Positions 36,079 through 43,424 of a DNA stretch of 64,000 nucleotides are shown here, piece by piece. This DNA is from an uncultured Subdoligranulum sp. (lineage in GTDB: Bacteria; Bacillota; Clostridia; Oscillospirales; Ruminococcaceae), in assembly GCA_900545545.1 (NCBI GenBank), contig UQZO01000007.1, positions 31,538-95,537 on the forward strand, in the 5' to 3' direction. Position numbers and translations under genes: made by a program. The notes beneath the pieces are model-generated. The model had not been told where the DNA came from, made no database searches, and saw nothing but the letters and a program-made list of their open reading frames with translations. Position 1 is the first letter of the stretch. Each line of letters opens with the position of its first letter.

Positions 36079-37012
36079 AGTTGCAGCGCGCACGCTGTTC
36101 TGGTTTTTCGTCTACGGTTTGCTGGGCTGGTGCGTGGAAGTGGTGTATGCCGCTTTCAAGGTCCACCGGCTGGTCAACCGCGGTTTTCTGTGCGGGCCTA
36201 TCTGCCCCATCTACGGCATCGGCATGGTAGGGCTGCTGTACTGCATACAGCGGCTTCCCGCGAACGGGCAGGAACCCGGCGTGGTGACGACTTTCCTGGT
36301 AGGCCTGGTGCTGACAACGCTCATCGAGCTTATCGGCGGCTGGGTACTGTTCAAGCTTTACCACATCCGCTGGTGGGATTACTCCCATCTCAAATTCAAT
36401 CTGGACGGGTATATCTGCCCGCAGTTTTCCCTGCTGTGGGGGCTGGGCAGCGTGATCATGGTCAAGGGAATCCACCCGCTGCTGGCCCGGGCCGGCAACT
36501 CGATCTCGCTGCGGATTCTGCTGCCGCTGGACGCCTTCCTGCTGGTATTTTTCCTCATTGATGTGGGTGTGTCCACTGCCGCGGCCATCGGCCTGAACAA
36601 GCGTCTGAAAGAAATCGACGAGCTGCGGGCCAAGCTGCGGATTTCCAGCGATAAGCTCACCGAGGTACTGGGTACCGGCGCCATGACCGCCGACACCCTG
36701 CTGGACGAGCAGAAACTGCAGCTGGCCCTGGCCAAGCTGGAAAGCCGCGACAACGCCGCCGAGCTGCGGGCCGAATTGACCACCCGCGCCGAAGCACTGC
36801 GCGCCAAGCTGCGGGATATCGACCTGGACAAACTGGGTGCCCGGCGTCTGCTGCGGGCCTTCCCCCAGATGAAGAGCCTGCGCTACGGCGAGACACTGGC
36901 CTCCACCCGCGCAGCCCTGATCCATCTGCGCCAACTGGCCGAAAACGCCAAAAAGGCAGCCAAGGAAGCCGCCGATACGGCCGCCGACAAGCTGCACAAA
37001 CCCGAAGTATAA
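36065..37012 (+). CDS. CmpB-like putative ABC transporter membrane protein with coiled-coil tail
   Basis: 315 residues. The N-terminal ~165 residues hold about five membrane helices matching the PF06541 (CmpB) type: FVYGLLGWCVEVVYAAFKV, NRGFLCGPICPIYGIG, WWDYSHLKFNLDGYICPQFS. The rest is a charged helical, likely coiled-coil, cytoplasmic tail (LRAKLRISSDKLTEVL ... AKLRDIDLDKLGARRL). The family name is historical; transport is not shown. AGGAGGAA is placed inside the trmB 3' end, giving translational coupling. Confidence 0.8.
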   Translation: MTPLEVAARTLFWFFVYGLLGWCVEVVYAAFKVHRLVNRGFLCGPICPIYGIGMVGLLYCIQRLPANGQEPGVVTTFLVGLVLTTLIELIGGWVLFKLYHIRWWDYSHLKFNLDGYICPQFSLLWGLGSVIMVKGIHPLLARAGNSISLRILLPLDAFLLVFFLIDVGVSTAAAIGLNKRLKEIDELRAKLRISSDKLTEVLGTGAMTADTLLDEQKLQLALAKLESRDNAAELRAELTTRAEALRAKLRDIDLDKLGARRLLRAFPQMKSLRYGETLASTRAALIHLRQLAENAKKAAKEAADTAADKLHKPEV

Positions 37013-37018
37013 ACAAAC

Positions 37019-37046
37019 AGCGCCCCGTCCGGCAGGACGGGGCGTT
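37019..37046. terminator. Terminator between convergent operons
   Basis: CGCCCCGTCC (37021-37030), loop GGCA, GGACGGGGCG (37035-37044). T-richness is modest on both sides. Confidence 0.7.
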
Positions 37047-37049
37047 GTG

Positions 37050-37883
37050 TTATGCTTTTTTGCGGTCAAAGGAGATTTGCAGTACCAGCCAGGCGGCCAG
37101 AATGCAGACCACCGAGATGAGCGCCATCATCTTCCAGCAGTGCAGCAGGTTGGCGATGGTGGCATCGTACATGGGGCCGTCGAACCCGGCCTTGAGCCAG
37201 GCCAGGCGGCTGTTCAGATCGGTGGAAGCGCCCAGCGCGCCCATGCCCCAGCGGCAGACGATGACAGTGGCAATGGAACTGGCCACACCGGTGAGCGTAA
37301 ACATGATACCGCTGAAAACCACCTGCCCGATCATGATGACCAGCACCACCAGAATGGCGGTCTCGCCGCTTTTGAAGATAGCAGACACCAGCAGCCCGGT
37401 GGCGCTGGAAGCAAACAGCATGAGCAGCACCGTAATGAAAATTTCCAGGTTGGTATCAAAGAGGAGGTGATTCTGCGGGATATGGACCACGCTGACAAAA
37501 CCGAAGGTGAGAATGGCAGCCTGGGCAATCTCGATGAGCAGCAGCACAAAGGCTTTGCTGAGCACCACGGCAAACAGATTGACACCCACCGATGCTTCCC
37601 GCAGGATGATGTCCCGCTCCTTGCAGATTTCGCGGTAGGAGTTCAGCGTGCCCATAAAGGCCGCCATGGCGCTGAGGATGAACAGCGCCGTGCGGCTGCC
37701 CACGTTGACCAGGTTGGAGGTAAAGCAGTTGGGGTCCACCACCAGCTTGATGACGAACACCATAAAGGGCGATTGCAGCACCAGGCTGGCCAGCAGCAGC
37801 TTATCGTTCCAGATCAGGCGCAGGTTGCGCTGGACCAGCACCAGGAACTGGCGCAGAAATTTCATCAGTTCGCTTGGTCGCAT
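37050..37883 (-). CDS. ABC-2 type permease of the FHA-ABC system
   Basis: 277 residues. About six membrane helices after a cytoplasmic N-terminus (FLRQFLVLVQRNLRLIWNDK), with YREICKERDIILREASVGVN, the coupling-helix region typical of ABCG-type permeases. It partners the ATPase encoded immediately upstream; the two genes overlap by 19 bp. AGGAGG lies 10 nt before ATG 37883. Cargo is unknown. In mycobacterial Rv1747 this domain is fused to the FHA-ATPase; here it is separate. Confidence 0.85.
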   Translation of the reverse strand: MRPSELMKFLRQFLVLVQRNLRLIWNDKLLLASLVLQSPFMVFVIKLVVDPNCFTSNLVNVGSRTALFILSAMAAFMGTLNSYREICKERDIILREASVGVNLFAVVLSKAFVLLLIEIAQAAILTFGFVSVVHIPQNHLLFDTNLEIFITVLLMLFASSATGLLVSAIFKSGETAILVVLVIMIGQVVFSGIMFTLTGVASSIATVIVCRWGMGALGASTDLNSRLAWLKAGFDGPMYDATIANLLHCWKMMALISVVCILAAWLVLQISFDRKKA

Positions 37884-39394
37884 CGTTTGTCCGCCTCCTG
37901 TGCTGCCTCGGGCCAGGCCGCCACCAGGCGGTTGAACTCCGGCGTGGTAAAGTATTGGCAGCGGTACTGTTCCACCAGTTCCGGCACCCGCAGTTTTTCA
38001 AAGATATCGCTGGTCAGTTCCACATCAAAATAGCGGTTGAGGTTTTCCGGCGGGCCATAGTAGCACAGCACGCCGCCCACGCCCAAAAAGGCGATCTTAT
38101 CGCAAAGGTTGATGTTGGACATGTTGTGGGTGACCATAAGCACCGTGCAGTTCTGGTGGCTGAGCTTGCGGCACAGCTCCATCATGCTGCGGTCCAGGTC
38201 CGGCGAAAGGCCGCTGGTGGGCTCGTCCAGAATCAGCAGCCGCGGGCTGGCCAGCAGTTCCATGGCGATGGAAACCCGCTTTTTCTGCCCGCCCGAAAGC
38301 TGGGAGATCAGCGTCTTTTCCTTGCCCGTCAGGTCCACCGCCTCGATGGCATGGGCCACGGCGGTGGCGATCTCGGCCCGGCTGGCGTCGTGGGCAATGC
38401 GCAGCTTGGCCGTAAAGGTCAGGCTTTGCTCCACGGTCAGGTTGTCGTGCATGATGTCCCGCTGGGGCACATACCCCAGCACCGCATCAAAGGCGTTGCG
38501 GTTGCCCCGGGTTTCCAGGCCGTCAAACCGCACGCTGCCCGAGGTACAGGGCGCCGTGCCGGTGATACAGGTCAGCAGGCTGGATTTGCCGGTGCCCGAC
38601 CCGCCCACCAGCACCACAAAACTGTTGGGTTCAATCTCCAGGCTGGTGCCGTCCACAATGTTCAGGGGTTTCTGGGTATTGCGGTCCTGCACCGTTTTAT
38701 AGACGTTCAGCAGCTGCACACTGATGCCGCTTTTATGCTCGTGATAGTGGAGCAGGCCATTGGTAAAGGCAAACACCTGGGTAGGCACATTGATGACGGC
38801 GCCGTTGCGCAGCGCCATGCGGCTGACCCGCTCGCCATCCACATAGGTACCGTTGGTGGAGCCCAGGTCCCGCACCTCAAACTGACCGTCCTTGTACACC
38901 ACCTCGCAGTGGTGGCGGGAAACACGGTCGCTGACCAGCTTGATGTCGCAGTCGTCGCTGCGGCCGATGAGCACCCGCTTTTTGCGGCGGACGTCGATTT
39001 CCCGCAGCACAGCGGCATCGGGCTGTTCCTGCCGGGGTCCGGCGGCGGTACCCTGCACGGTGCGGATTTCCTCCACCCGGAAGGTGATCTCCTGGGTGGC
39101 GGCGTTGCCGTCGGTATTCAGGCCGATGACATCCCCCGGCTGCAGGGCACAAGTCTCCCCTGCCGTCAGGTAGCGGTTGTTGTACCAGGTATTGCAGGCG
39201 CTGGAATCATCGGTGACCGTCCACTGGTCGCCGGCGCAGGCGATGGTGAACTGCCGGTCCCCCACATTGTTGCGGCGCAGCACATACTCACACTGGGCGC
39301 TGCGCCCGAAGCGGTAAGCCCCGCGCCCGGAAGGCAGCGTGATGCGCTGCTTGTTGCGCTGTTCGGTGATGAGAAATACGATCTCGCTCGCCAC
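37865..39394 (-). CDS. ABCG-type ATPase with two N-terminal FHA domains
   Basis: 509 residues. FHA1 (about 20-105) is degenerate: it keeps YRFGRS but has VGDRQF where SxxH is expected. FHA2 (about 140-210) is canonical: LIGRSDDCD, DRVSRHHC, DLGSTNGTYVDG, so it should bind phosphothreonine. The ATPase has Walker A GGSGTGKSS (264-272), signature LSGGQKKR (366-373), Walker B LLILDEPTSG (386-395) and switch His in VTHN. Second-last gene of the five-gene run. The layout matches M. tuberculosis Rv1747 without the fused permease. Control by Ser/Thr phosphorylation is inferred; no kinase is in the window. Confidence 0.92.
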   Translation of the reverse strand: MASEIVFLITEQRNKQRITLPSGRGAYRFGRSAQCEYVLRRNNVGDRQFTIACAGDQWTVTDDSSACNTWYNNRYLTAGETCALQPGDVIGLNTDGNAATQEITFRVEEIRTVQGTAAGPRQEQPDAAVLREIDVRRKKRVLIGRSDDCDIKLVSDRVSRHHCEVVYKDGQFEVRDLGSTNGTYVDGERVSRMALRNGAVINVPTQVFAFTNGLLHYHEHKSGISVQLLNVYKTVQDRNTQKPLNIVDGTSLEIEPNSFVVLVGGSGTGKSSLLTCITGTAPCTSGSVRFDGLETRGNRNAFDAVLGYVPQRDIMHDNLTVEQSLTFTAKLRIAHDASRAEIATAVAHAIEAVDLTGKEKTLISQLSGGQKKRVSIAMELLASPRLLILDEPTSGLSPDLDRSMMELCRKLSHQNCTVLMVTHNMSNINLCDKIAFLGVGGVLCYYGPPENLNRYFDVELTSDIFEKLRVPELVEQYRCQYFTTPEFNRLVAAWPEAAQEADKRCDQAN

Positions 39395-39406
39395 GGCTGC
39401 ACCCCC

Positions 39407-39883
39407 TTACCAGCGGAATCCGTCGCCGCAGAACGGCACGAACCGCAGCGTGGAGGTCCCCAGTTTCAGCTCTGCGCCGCCGGTCAGGGGCTGGGGTTCC
39501 AGCACCGCCTGCCCCGCCAGGTAGCACAGCTCCTGGGAGGAACCGGGCAGCAGTGTAAAAGCATCGGTCTCGGCATCGTACACCACGGTGGCCTGGCGGG
39601 CGCCCAGCGGTGCATCGGGGCTTAAGGTGACCGGCGCCGCGGCGGCATCCAGCCCCAGAAAACTGCGCCCAATGCCCAGACGCAGGTCGCGCCCCCGGGC
39701 CGGGCCATCCGTCACCACCAGCCAGCCTGTCACCGGTCCCTCAGGATCGGCGGCCTCCGCCGGGGTGGTCTCGCTGGTATGTACAATGGCGGTCTCGTTC
39801 TGCAAATCGGTGTTGCAGTAGGGGCAGGCGGGGTATTTGTCCCCGTCAAAAAAATGTCCCTGTTCACATTTGGTCAGTTTCAT
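39407..39883 (-). CDS. Zinc-ribbon and FHA-like protein
   Basis: 158 residues. The N-terminus is a zinc ribbon: CEQGHFFDGDKYPACPYC. It is followed by an FHA-like domain (GWLVVTDGPARGRDLRLGIG, then GARQATVVYDAETDAFTLLP) in which the phosphothreonine-binding residues are not conserved. GAGAGGAT precedes ATG 39883. It starts 19 bp after the vWA gene and ends 12 bp before the ATPase gene. Confidence 0.75.
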   Translation of the reverse strand: MKLTKCEQGHFFDGDKYPACPYCNTDLQNETAIVHTSETTPAEAADPEGPVTGWLVVTDGPARGRDLRLGIGRSFLGLDAAAAPVTLSPDAPLGARQATVVYDAETDAFTLLPGSSQELCYLAGQAVLEPQPLTGGAELKLGTSTLRFVPFCGDGFRW

Positions 39884-39902
39884 GGTTGTATCCTCTCCCG
39901 CG

Positions 39903-41624
39903 TCACAGCACCAGCCGGATCGTCGTACGGCCCAGGCGCAGGGTATCGTTGTTTTGCAGGCGGTGTTCCCCGTCGATGCGCTCGCCGTTGACAAACACCG
40001 GCGCATCGGGCTCCAGCGTCTGCACCAGCAGGGCTTCGCCGCGCACACACAGCAGGCAATGCTGCGGGTGCACCTTGGGGTCGGGCAGGCAAAGGTCACA
40101 CTGGGCGGCATCGCTGCCCAGCATCAGGCTGCTTTCCACCATACCGGCCCAGCGGCTCTCGGCAATGGAACCGCGCTGGGCCCAGAACAGCGTCACCCAG
40201 CGGCGCGGCAGGGCGGCGGCTTCCTCGTTGCCGGCCAGCAGATGCTCCGCTTCGGCGGCCTGTTCCGCCGTGCGGTCACGGCGTCGCAGGCGCAGCCATT
40301 GTGCGCCCAGCACCAGCACCACAAAAACCGCCAGCAGCATGGGCCCGCGGAACCGCGCCAGATAGAAACCGTTGTCCCGCGGCCAGACCGCGATGGTAAA
40401 ATCCGTTTCTTCCCGAAGGGTACTGACGTTGGCCGGCGACATCCGGCTGGCCACCTTATTTAAAGCAACATGGTAGTCGCCCTGGTACAGTTCGCCGGTG
40501 GTCAGCGTGACGGTGCGGCCGTCCTCACTGATTTCCACCTTTTTCACCGGCACATGCCAGTTCCAGATATCGTTGGTCGCCACGCGGTAGAACTGCGGCC
40601 GGGTGGCGTTGGCGTTGATGGCCTGGTTCATCGTCAGGCGCAGCGTGTTGCGCCGCAGCACCTCCACCTTGCTCACCTGGGGCTTTTCCATCCGGAACCC
40701 CATATAAACCGTGGAGGTACTCTTTACCGCACTGCCCAGGCTGGGCACCGCCAGCGTCACGATCTCCTGGCGCTCGCCGTACATGCTCTCGGGCACTTCG
40801 GTACGCAGTTCCAGCGCCGTGGCAAACATCTGCTGCTTGTCCAGCAGTTCGCTGCCCATATCCCGCATTTTACAGGGGATGATCCGCCCGTCGGACAGGG
40901 TATTCAGCACCGAGAGGGTATCGGGGGCCTCGCTGCCCACAAAGGTATACATAGCCACATTCAGCTTGCTGCTCACATCGGTGAGCAGGCCCGCCAGCAG
41001 CGCCGGGTTGGTTACGATCCGTTTGCCGTCGGTGCACACAAACACCGCTTTGCGCGGCGCCAGCGCCTGGTAGTCCTGCTGGATATCGCTGGCCACCGTA
41101 CCGGCAGCTCCAGCCAGGTCCATCTGGCCATCGGCCTGGGTGATGCCCGCCAGCGCCGTATACAGCGCATTGGCATCGGAGGTGGCCGGCTGCACGCAGA
41201 CAGCGCCCCCTGCCAATGTGTAGAGGGCAATCTGGTCATTTTCTTTTTTGTTGCGGATCAGCTGCCAGATGGCACCGCGCATCTGGCGGAAATCCACCGG
41301 GTCAATGTCGCTGCTGTTGTCCAGTGCCACCAGATAGCAGATGGGGCCGTCAGCCTGGCCCAGGGAGCTGGTGTCCAGCTGCTGCTCCCCCAGCGTCAGT
41401 TCCAGCCCGGCTGCCTGCACCACCATGGGAGAGTAGGAGTTGCCCTGGGCGTCCTGGGCGTAGAAAAAGACGTCCATTTCGGGGACATTGACATAGATCT
41501 GTTCCACCCGGAAACTGCCTGCACCGCTGGTGGGGGTGGTGGTTTCGGCCGCCGGTGCAAACCCCACCAGCAGGCACAGCACCAGCACCCAGACCGCAGA
41601 CAGAGTGTATCGAAGATATTTCAC
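39903..41624 (-). CDS. Membrane vWA-like protein with cytoplasmic FHA-like domain
   Basis: 573 residues. Signal peptide (VKYLRYTLSAVWVLVLCLLV), extracytoplasmic vWA-like domain at about 90-265 with ICYLVALDNSSDIDPVDFRQ (MIDAS region DNSSD, not the usual DxSxS) and KAVFVCTDGKRI. A beta-rich region follows, then one membrane helix (PMLLAVFVVLVLGAQWL, about 430) and a cytoplasmic FHA-like end (MLGSDAAQCDLCLPDPK, VHPQHCLLC, VFVNGERI). The start is GTG 41624 with AGGTGA 8 nt upstream. It links an outside sensor or scaffold to FHA recognition inside. Confidence 0.8.
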   Translation of the reverse strand: MKYLRYTLSAVWVLVLCLLVGFAPAAETTTPTSGAGSFRVEQIYVNVPEMDVFFYAQDAQGNSYSPMVVQAAGLELTLGEQQLDTSSLGQADGPICYLVALDNSSDIDPVDFRQMRGAIWQLIRNKKENDQIALYTLAGGAVCVQPATSDANALYTALAGITQADGQMDLAGAAGTVASDIQQDYQALAPRKAVFVCTDGKRIVTNPALLAGLLTDVSSKLNVAMYTFVGSEAPDTLSVLNTLSDGRIIPCKMRDMGSELLDKQQMFATALELRTEVPESMYGERQEIVTLAVPSLGSAVKSTSTVYMGFRMEKPQVSKVEVLRRNTLRLTMNQAINANATRPQFYRVATNDIWNWHVPVKKVEISEDGRTVTLTTGELYQGDYHVALNKVASRMSPANVSTLREETDFTIAVWPRDNGFYLARFRGPMLLAVFVVLVLGAQWLRLRRRDRTAEQAAEAEHLLAGNEEAAALPRRWVTLFWAQRGSIAESRWAGMVESSLMLGSDAAQCDLCLPDPKVHPQHCLLCVRGEALLVQTLEPDAPVFVNGERIDGEHRLQNNDTLRLGRTTIRLVL

Positions 41625-41643
41625 ACGCCGTCACCTGTGCTTA

Positions 41644-42978
41644 TTATGTACGGCCGAGTTTCTTGTACAGCGAACGCAGCGCCGCCACGGCCTTCTTGCG
41701 GCGGGGATTGTCCTCCGGCTTCTTTTCGGGGATAATGTGGATGTCTCCGCTGTCCCCTTCCTCCTCCTCGGTGGCGCTCAGATCCGGCATCACCGGCGCG
41801 TGGGGGCCATGCATCGGCGGTTCCTCATCCAGAATGGGCTCCCCTTCCTGACGCAGAATCGGGTAGGAGAAGATGGCCCCGGGCACTTCGATTTCCGGCG
41901 GGTCGCTGGGCTGCTGCTGGGGTTCGGTATCGAAATATTCCGCCGAGGGGGTGGTTTCCTCCTCCGGCACCAGCTCCACCGTGCGCGGCGGGGCCGGTTC
42001 TTCCTCGTCCAGGCCCGGCGCCACCACACAGTTCACCGCCGTATCGGAAAGTTTCTCCGCCGGGATGGGATCTTCCGGCAGAGCCGCCGCAGCAGCCTCC
42101 ACCGTCTTGGCCGACAAATCCAGAGTGGGCTCAGCCGAAACTTCGGTGATTTCCTCATCGTAGGACGCCACCGGGGTATTCTGCCGCGCGTAGTCCTGTG
42201 CTTCCTGCAGTTCCCCGATCATCTCGCTGAAGAAATCCATCAGCTTTTCCCGCTGCTGCTCCATGGCGGCAATGCGGCTTTTCAGGTCCTGCAAACGCAG
42301 CCGGTGGGCATTCTGGATTTCCCGTGTTTCATCGGTGGCGGCCTGCACCATCTTGCGTGCCTGGTTGATGGCCTGTTCCCGCGCCAGCTGGTCGATGGCT
42401 TCCGCCTTGCGGTTGGTTTCCTTCAGCAGGGCATCGGCATCCTCCCTTGCCTGCTGGCGGATCTTGTCTGCCTCTGCACGGGCTTCCGCCAACACCTGTT
42501 CCTTCTCGGCCAATACCTGCTTGCGGGCTTCGTCATGGGCGCGGCCCTTGATGCGCAGCGCCGCCTCGGCCTCCTCGGCACGGTCGGTCAGTTCCTTGTT
42601 TTCCCGGGTCAGGTCGCCGTTTTTCAGCCGCAGTACAGCCACCTGATCGGTGAGCGAATGGTTGCGCTCCTGCACCTTGGAGTACCGTGTTTCCAGATCG
42701 TCCTGCCGGCGGGAAATCTTGTCTGCCTGGCCGGCCAGCGTCGCATTCTGCGCCGTCAGGTTCTGGTTCTGCCCCAGCAGTGTCTGGCAGCGGCGGCGCA
42801 ATGCCTCACTCTCCTGCCGGGCTGCGTTGGTCTCCGCCTTGGCTTTGCTCAAGCTCTGCTCATAGTCGCTGCACAAGGCCCGCAGTGCCTGGCGCACATC
42901 GTCCGGCTCATATCCGCCAAAACGTGCCTTGCGTACACCGCACTGTTCCATATATTGGTTGACGTCAATTTTTGCCAT
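41644..42978 (-). CDS. DivIVA-like coiled-coil protein
   Basis: 444 residues. The N-terminal 40 residues resemble the DivIVA membrane-curvature domain (RKARFGGYEPDDVRQALRAL). A long coiled coil runs from about 45 to 275 (ESEALRRRCQTLLGQNQNL ... LKSRIAAMEQQREKLMDFFS). The C-terminal 165 residues are acidic and disordered, ending in a basic patch (RRKKAVAALRSLYKKLGRT). GGGGGA lies 9 nt before ATG 42978. First gene of the run, 20 bp before the vWA gene. It may place the complex at poles or septum; that is inference. Confidence 0.8.
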   Translation of the reverse strand: MAKIDVNQYMEQCGVRKARFGGYEPDDVRQALRALCSDYEQSLSKAKAETNAARQESEALRRRCQTLLGQNQNLTAQNATLAGQADKISRRQDDLETRYSKVQERNHSLTDQVAVLRLKNGDLTRENKELTDRAEEAEAALRIKGRAHDEARKQVLAEKEQVLAEARAEADKIRQQAREDADALLKETNRKAEAIDQLAREQAINQARKMVQAATDETREIQNAHRLRLQDLKSRIAAMEQQREKLMDFFSEMIGELQEAQDYARQNTPVASYDEEITEVSAEPTLDLSAKTVEAAAAALPEDPIPAEKLSDTAVNCVVAPGLDEEEPAPPRTVELVPEEETTPSAEYFDTEPQQQPSDPPEIEVPGAIFSYPILRQEGEPILDEEPPMHGPHAPVMPDLSATEEEEGDSGDIHIIPEKKPEDNPRRKKAVAALRSLYKKLGRT

Positions 42979-43112
42979 ATGCCGCAATCCCCCGACAAAT
43001 TTGTATATGTAATTTTATTATAAGGCAACCCCTTTGGGAACGCAAGCGGATTTTGGCAAAGGACGTCGAAGGGGCAGGCTTGAAAAAAATTGAATTTTTT
43101 TCAAAAAAAGTG

Positions 43113-43141
43113 TTGACAGATGGCTGGACGGTTGCTATAAT
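43113..43141 (+). promoter_or_regulatory. Promoter of tRNA-Asn
   Basis: TTGACA (43113-43118), 17 nt, TATAAT (43136-43141): perfect consensus, 32 nt before the mature tRNA. Confidence 0.9.
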
Positions 43142-43173
43142 AATAAAGCTGATTCAAACAGCGCACAACACAT

Positions 43174-43250
43174 TGCCCCATAGCTCAGTTGGTTAGAGCA
43201 CCTGACTGTTAATCAGGGTGTCGTCCGTTCAAGTCGGACTGGGGCAGCCA
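43174..43250 (+). tRNA. tRNA-Asn (GTT), CCA encoded
   Basis: Complete cloverleaf: acceptor TGCCCCA/TGGGGCA, D arm GCTC..GAGC, anticodon stem CCTGA/TCAGG with loop CTGTTAA (anticodon GTT, 43207-43211 region), T arm GTCCG TTCAAGT CGGAC, discriminator G at 43247 and genomic CCA at 43248-43250. Confidence 0.97.
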
Positions 43251-43252
43251 CG

Positions 43253-43284
43253 AAGCGATAGAGGTTTTCCTCTATCGCTTTTTT
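43253..43284 (+). terminator. Terminator of tRNA-Asn
   Basis: AAGCGATAGAGG, loop TTTT, CCTCTATCGCTT then TTTT. Its 3' half belongs to the direct repeat that recurs at 54037. Confidence 0.92.
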
Positions 43285-43294
43285 GTTTTCTATC
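43265..43294 (+). repeat. Left copy of the 30-bp direct repeat flanking the gan locus
   Basis: Runs from the terminator loop (TTTTCCTCTATCGC) through TTTTTTGTTTTCTATC. It matches 54037-54066 at 29 of 30 positions (T at 43281, G at 54053). Confidence 0.85.
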
Positions 43295-43360
43295 ACGAAA
43301 CAAGGTTTGATTTTAAACGCAGTATCAAACACCTGCCGAAGAGAATAGTATTTAACCAAA

Positions 43361-43402
43361 AAGAGGCCGCACGGTTCCTTAACGGTTCCGTGTGGCCTCT
43401 TG
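43361..43402 (-). terminator. Terminator of ganB
   Basis: AAGAGGCCGCACGG pairs with CCGTGTGGCCTCTT (one G/T). It lies just after the ganB stop on the minus strand; the rest of 43295-43360 shows no gene. Confidence 0.75.
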
Positions 43403-43424
43403 CTTTGTCGGTTTTAAATATTGT

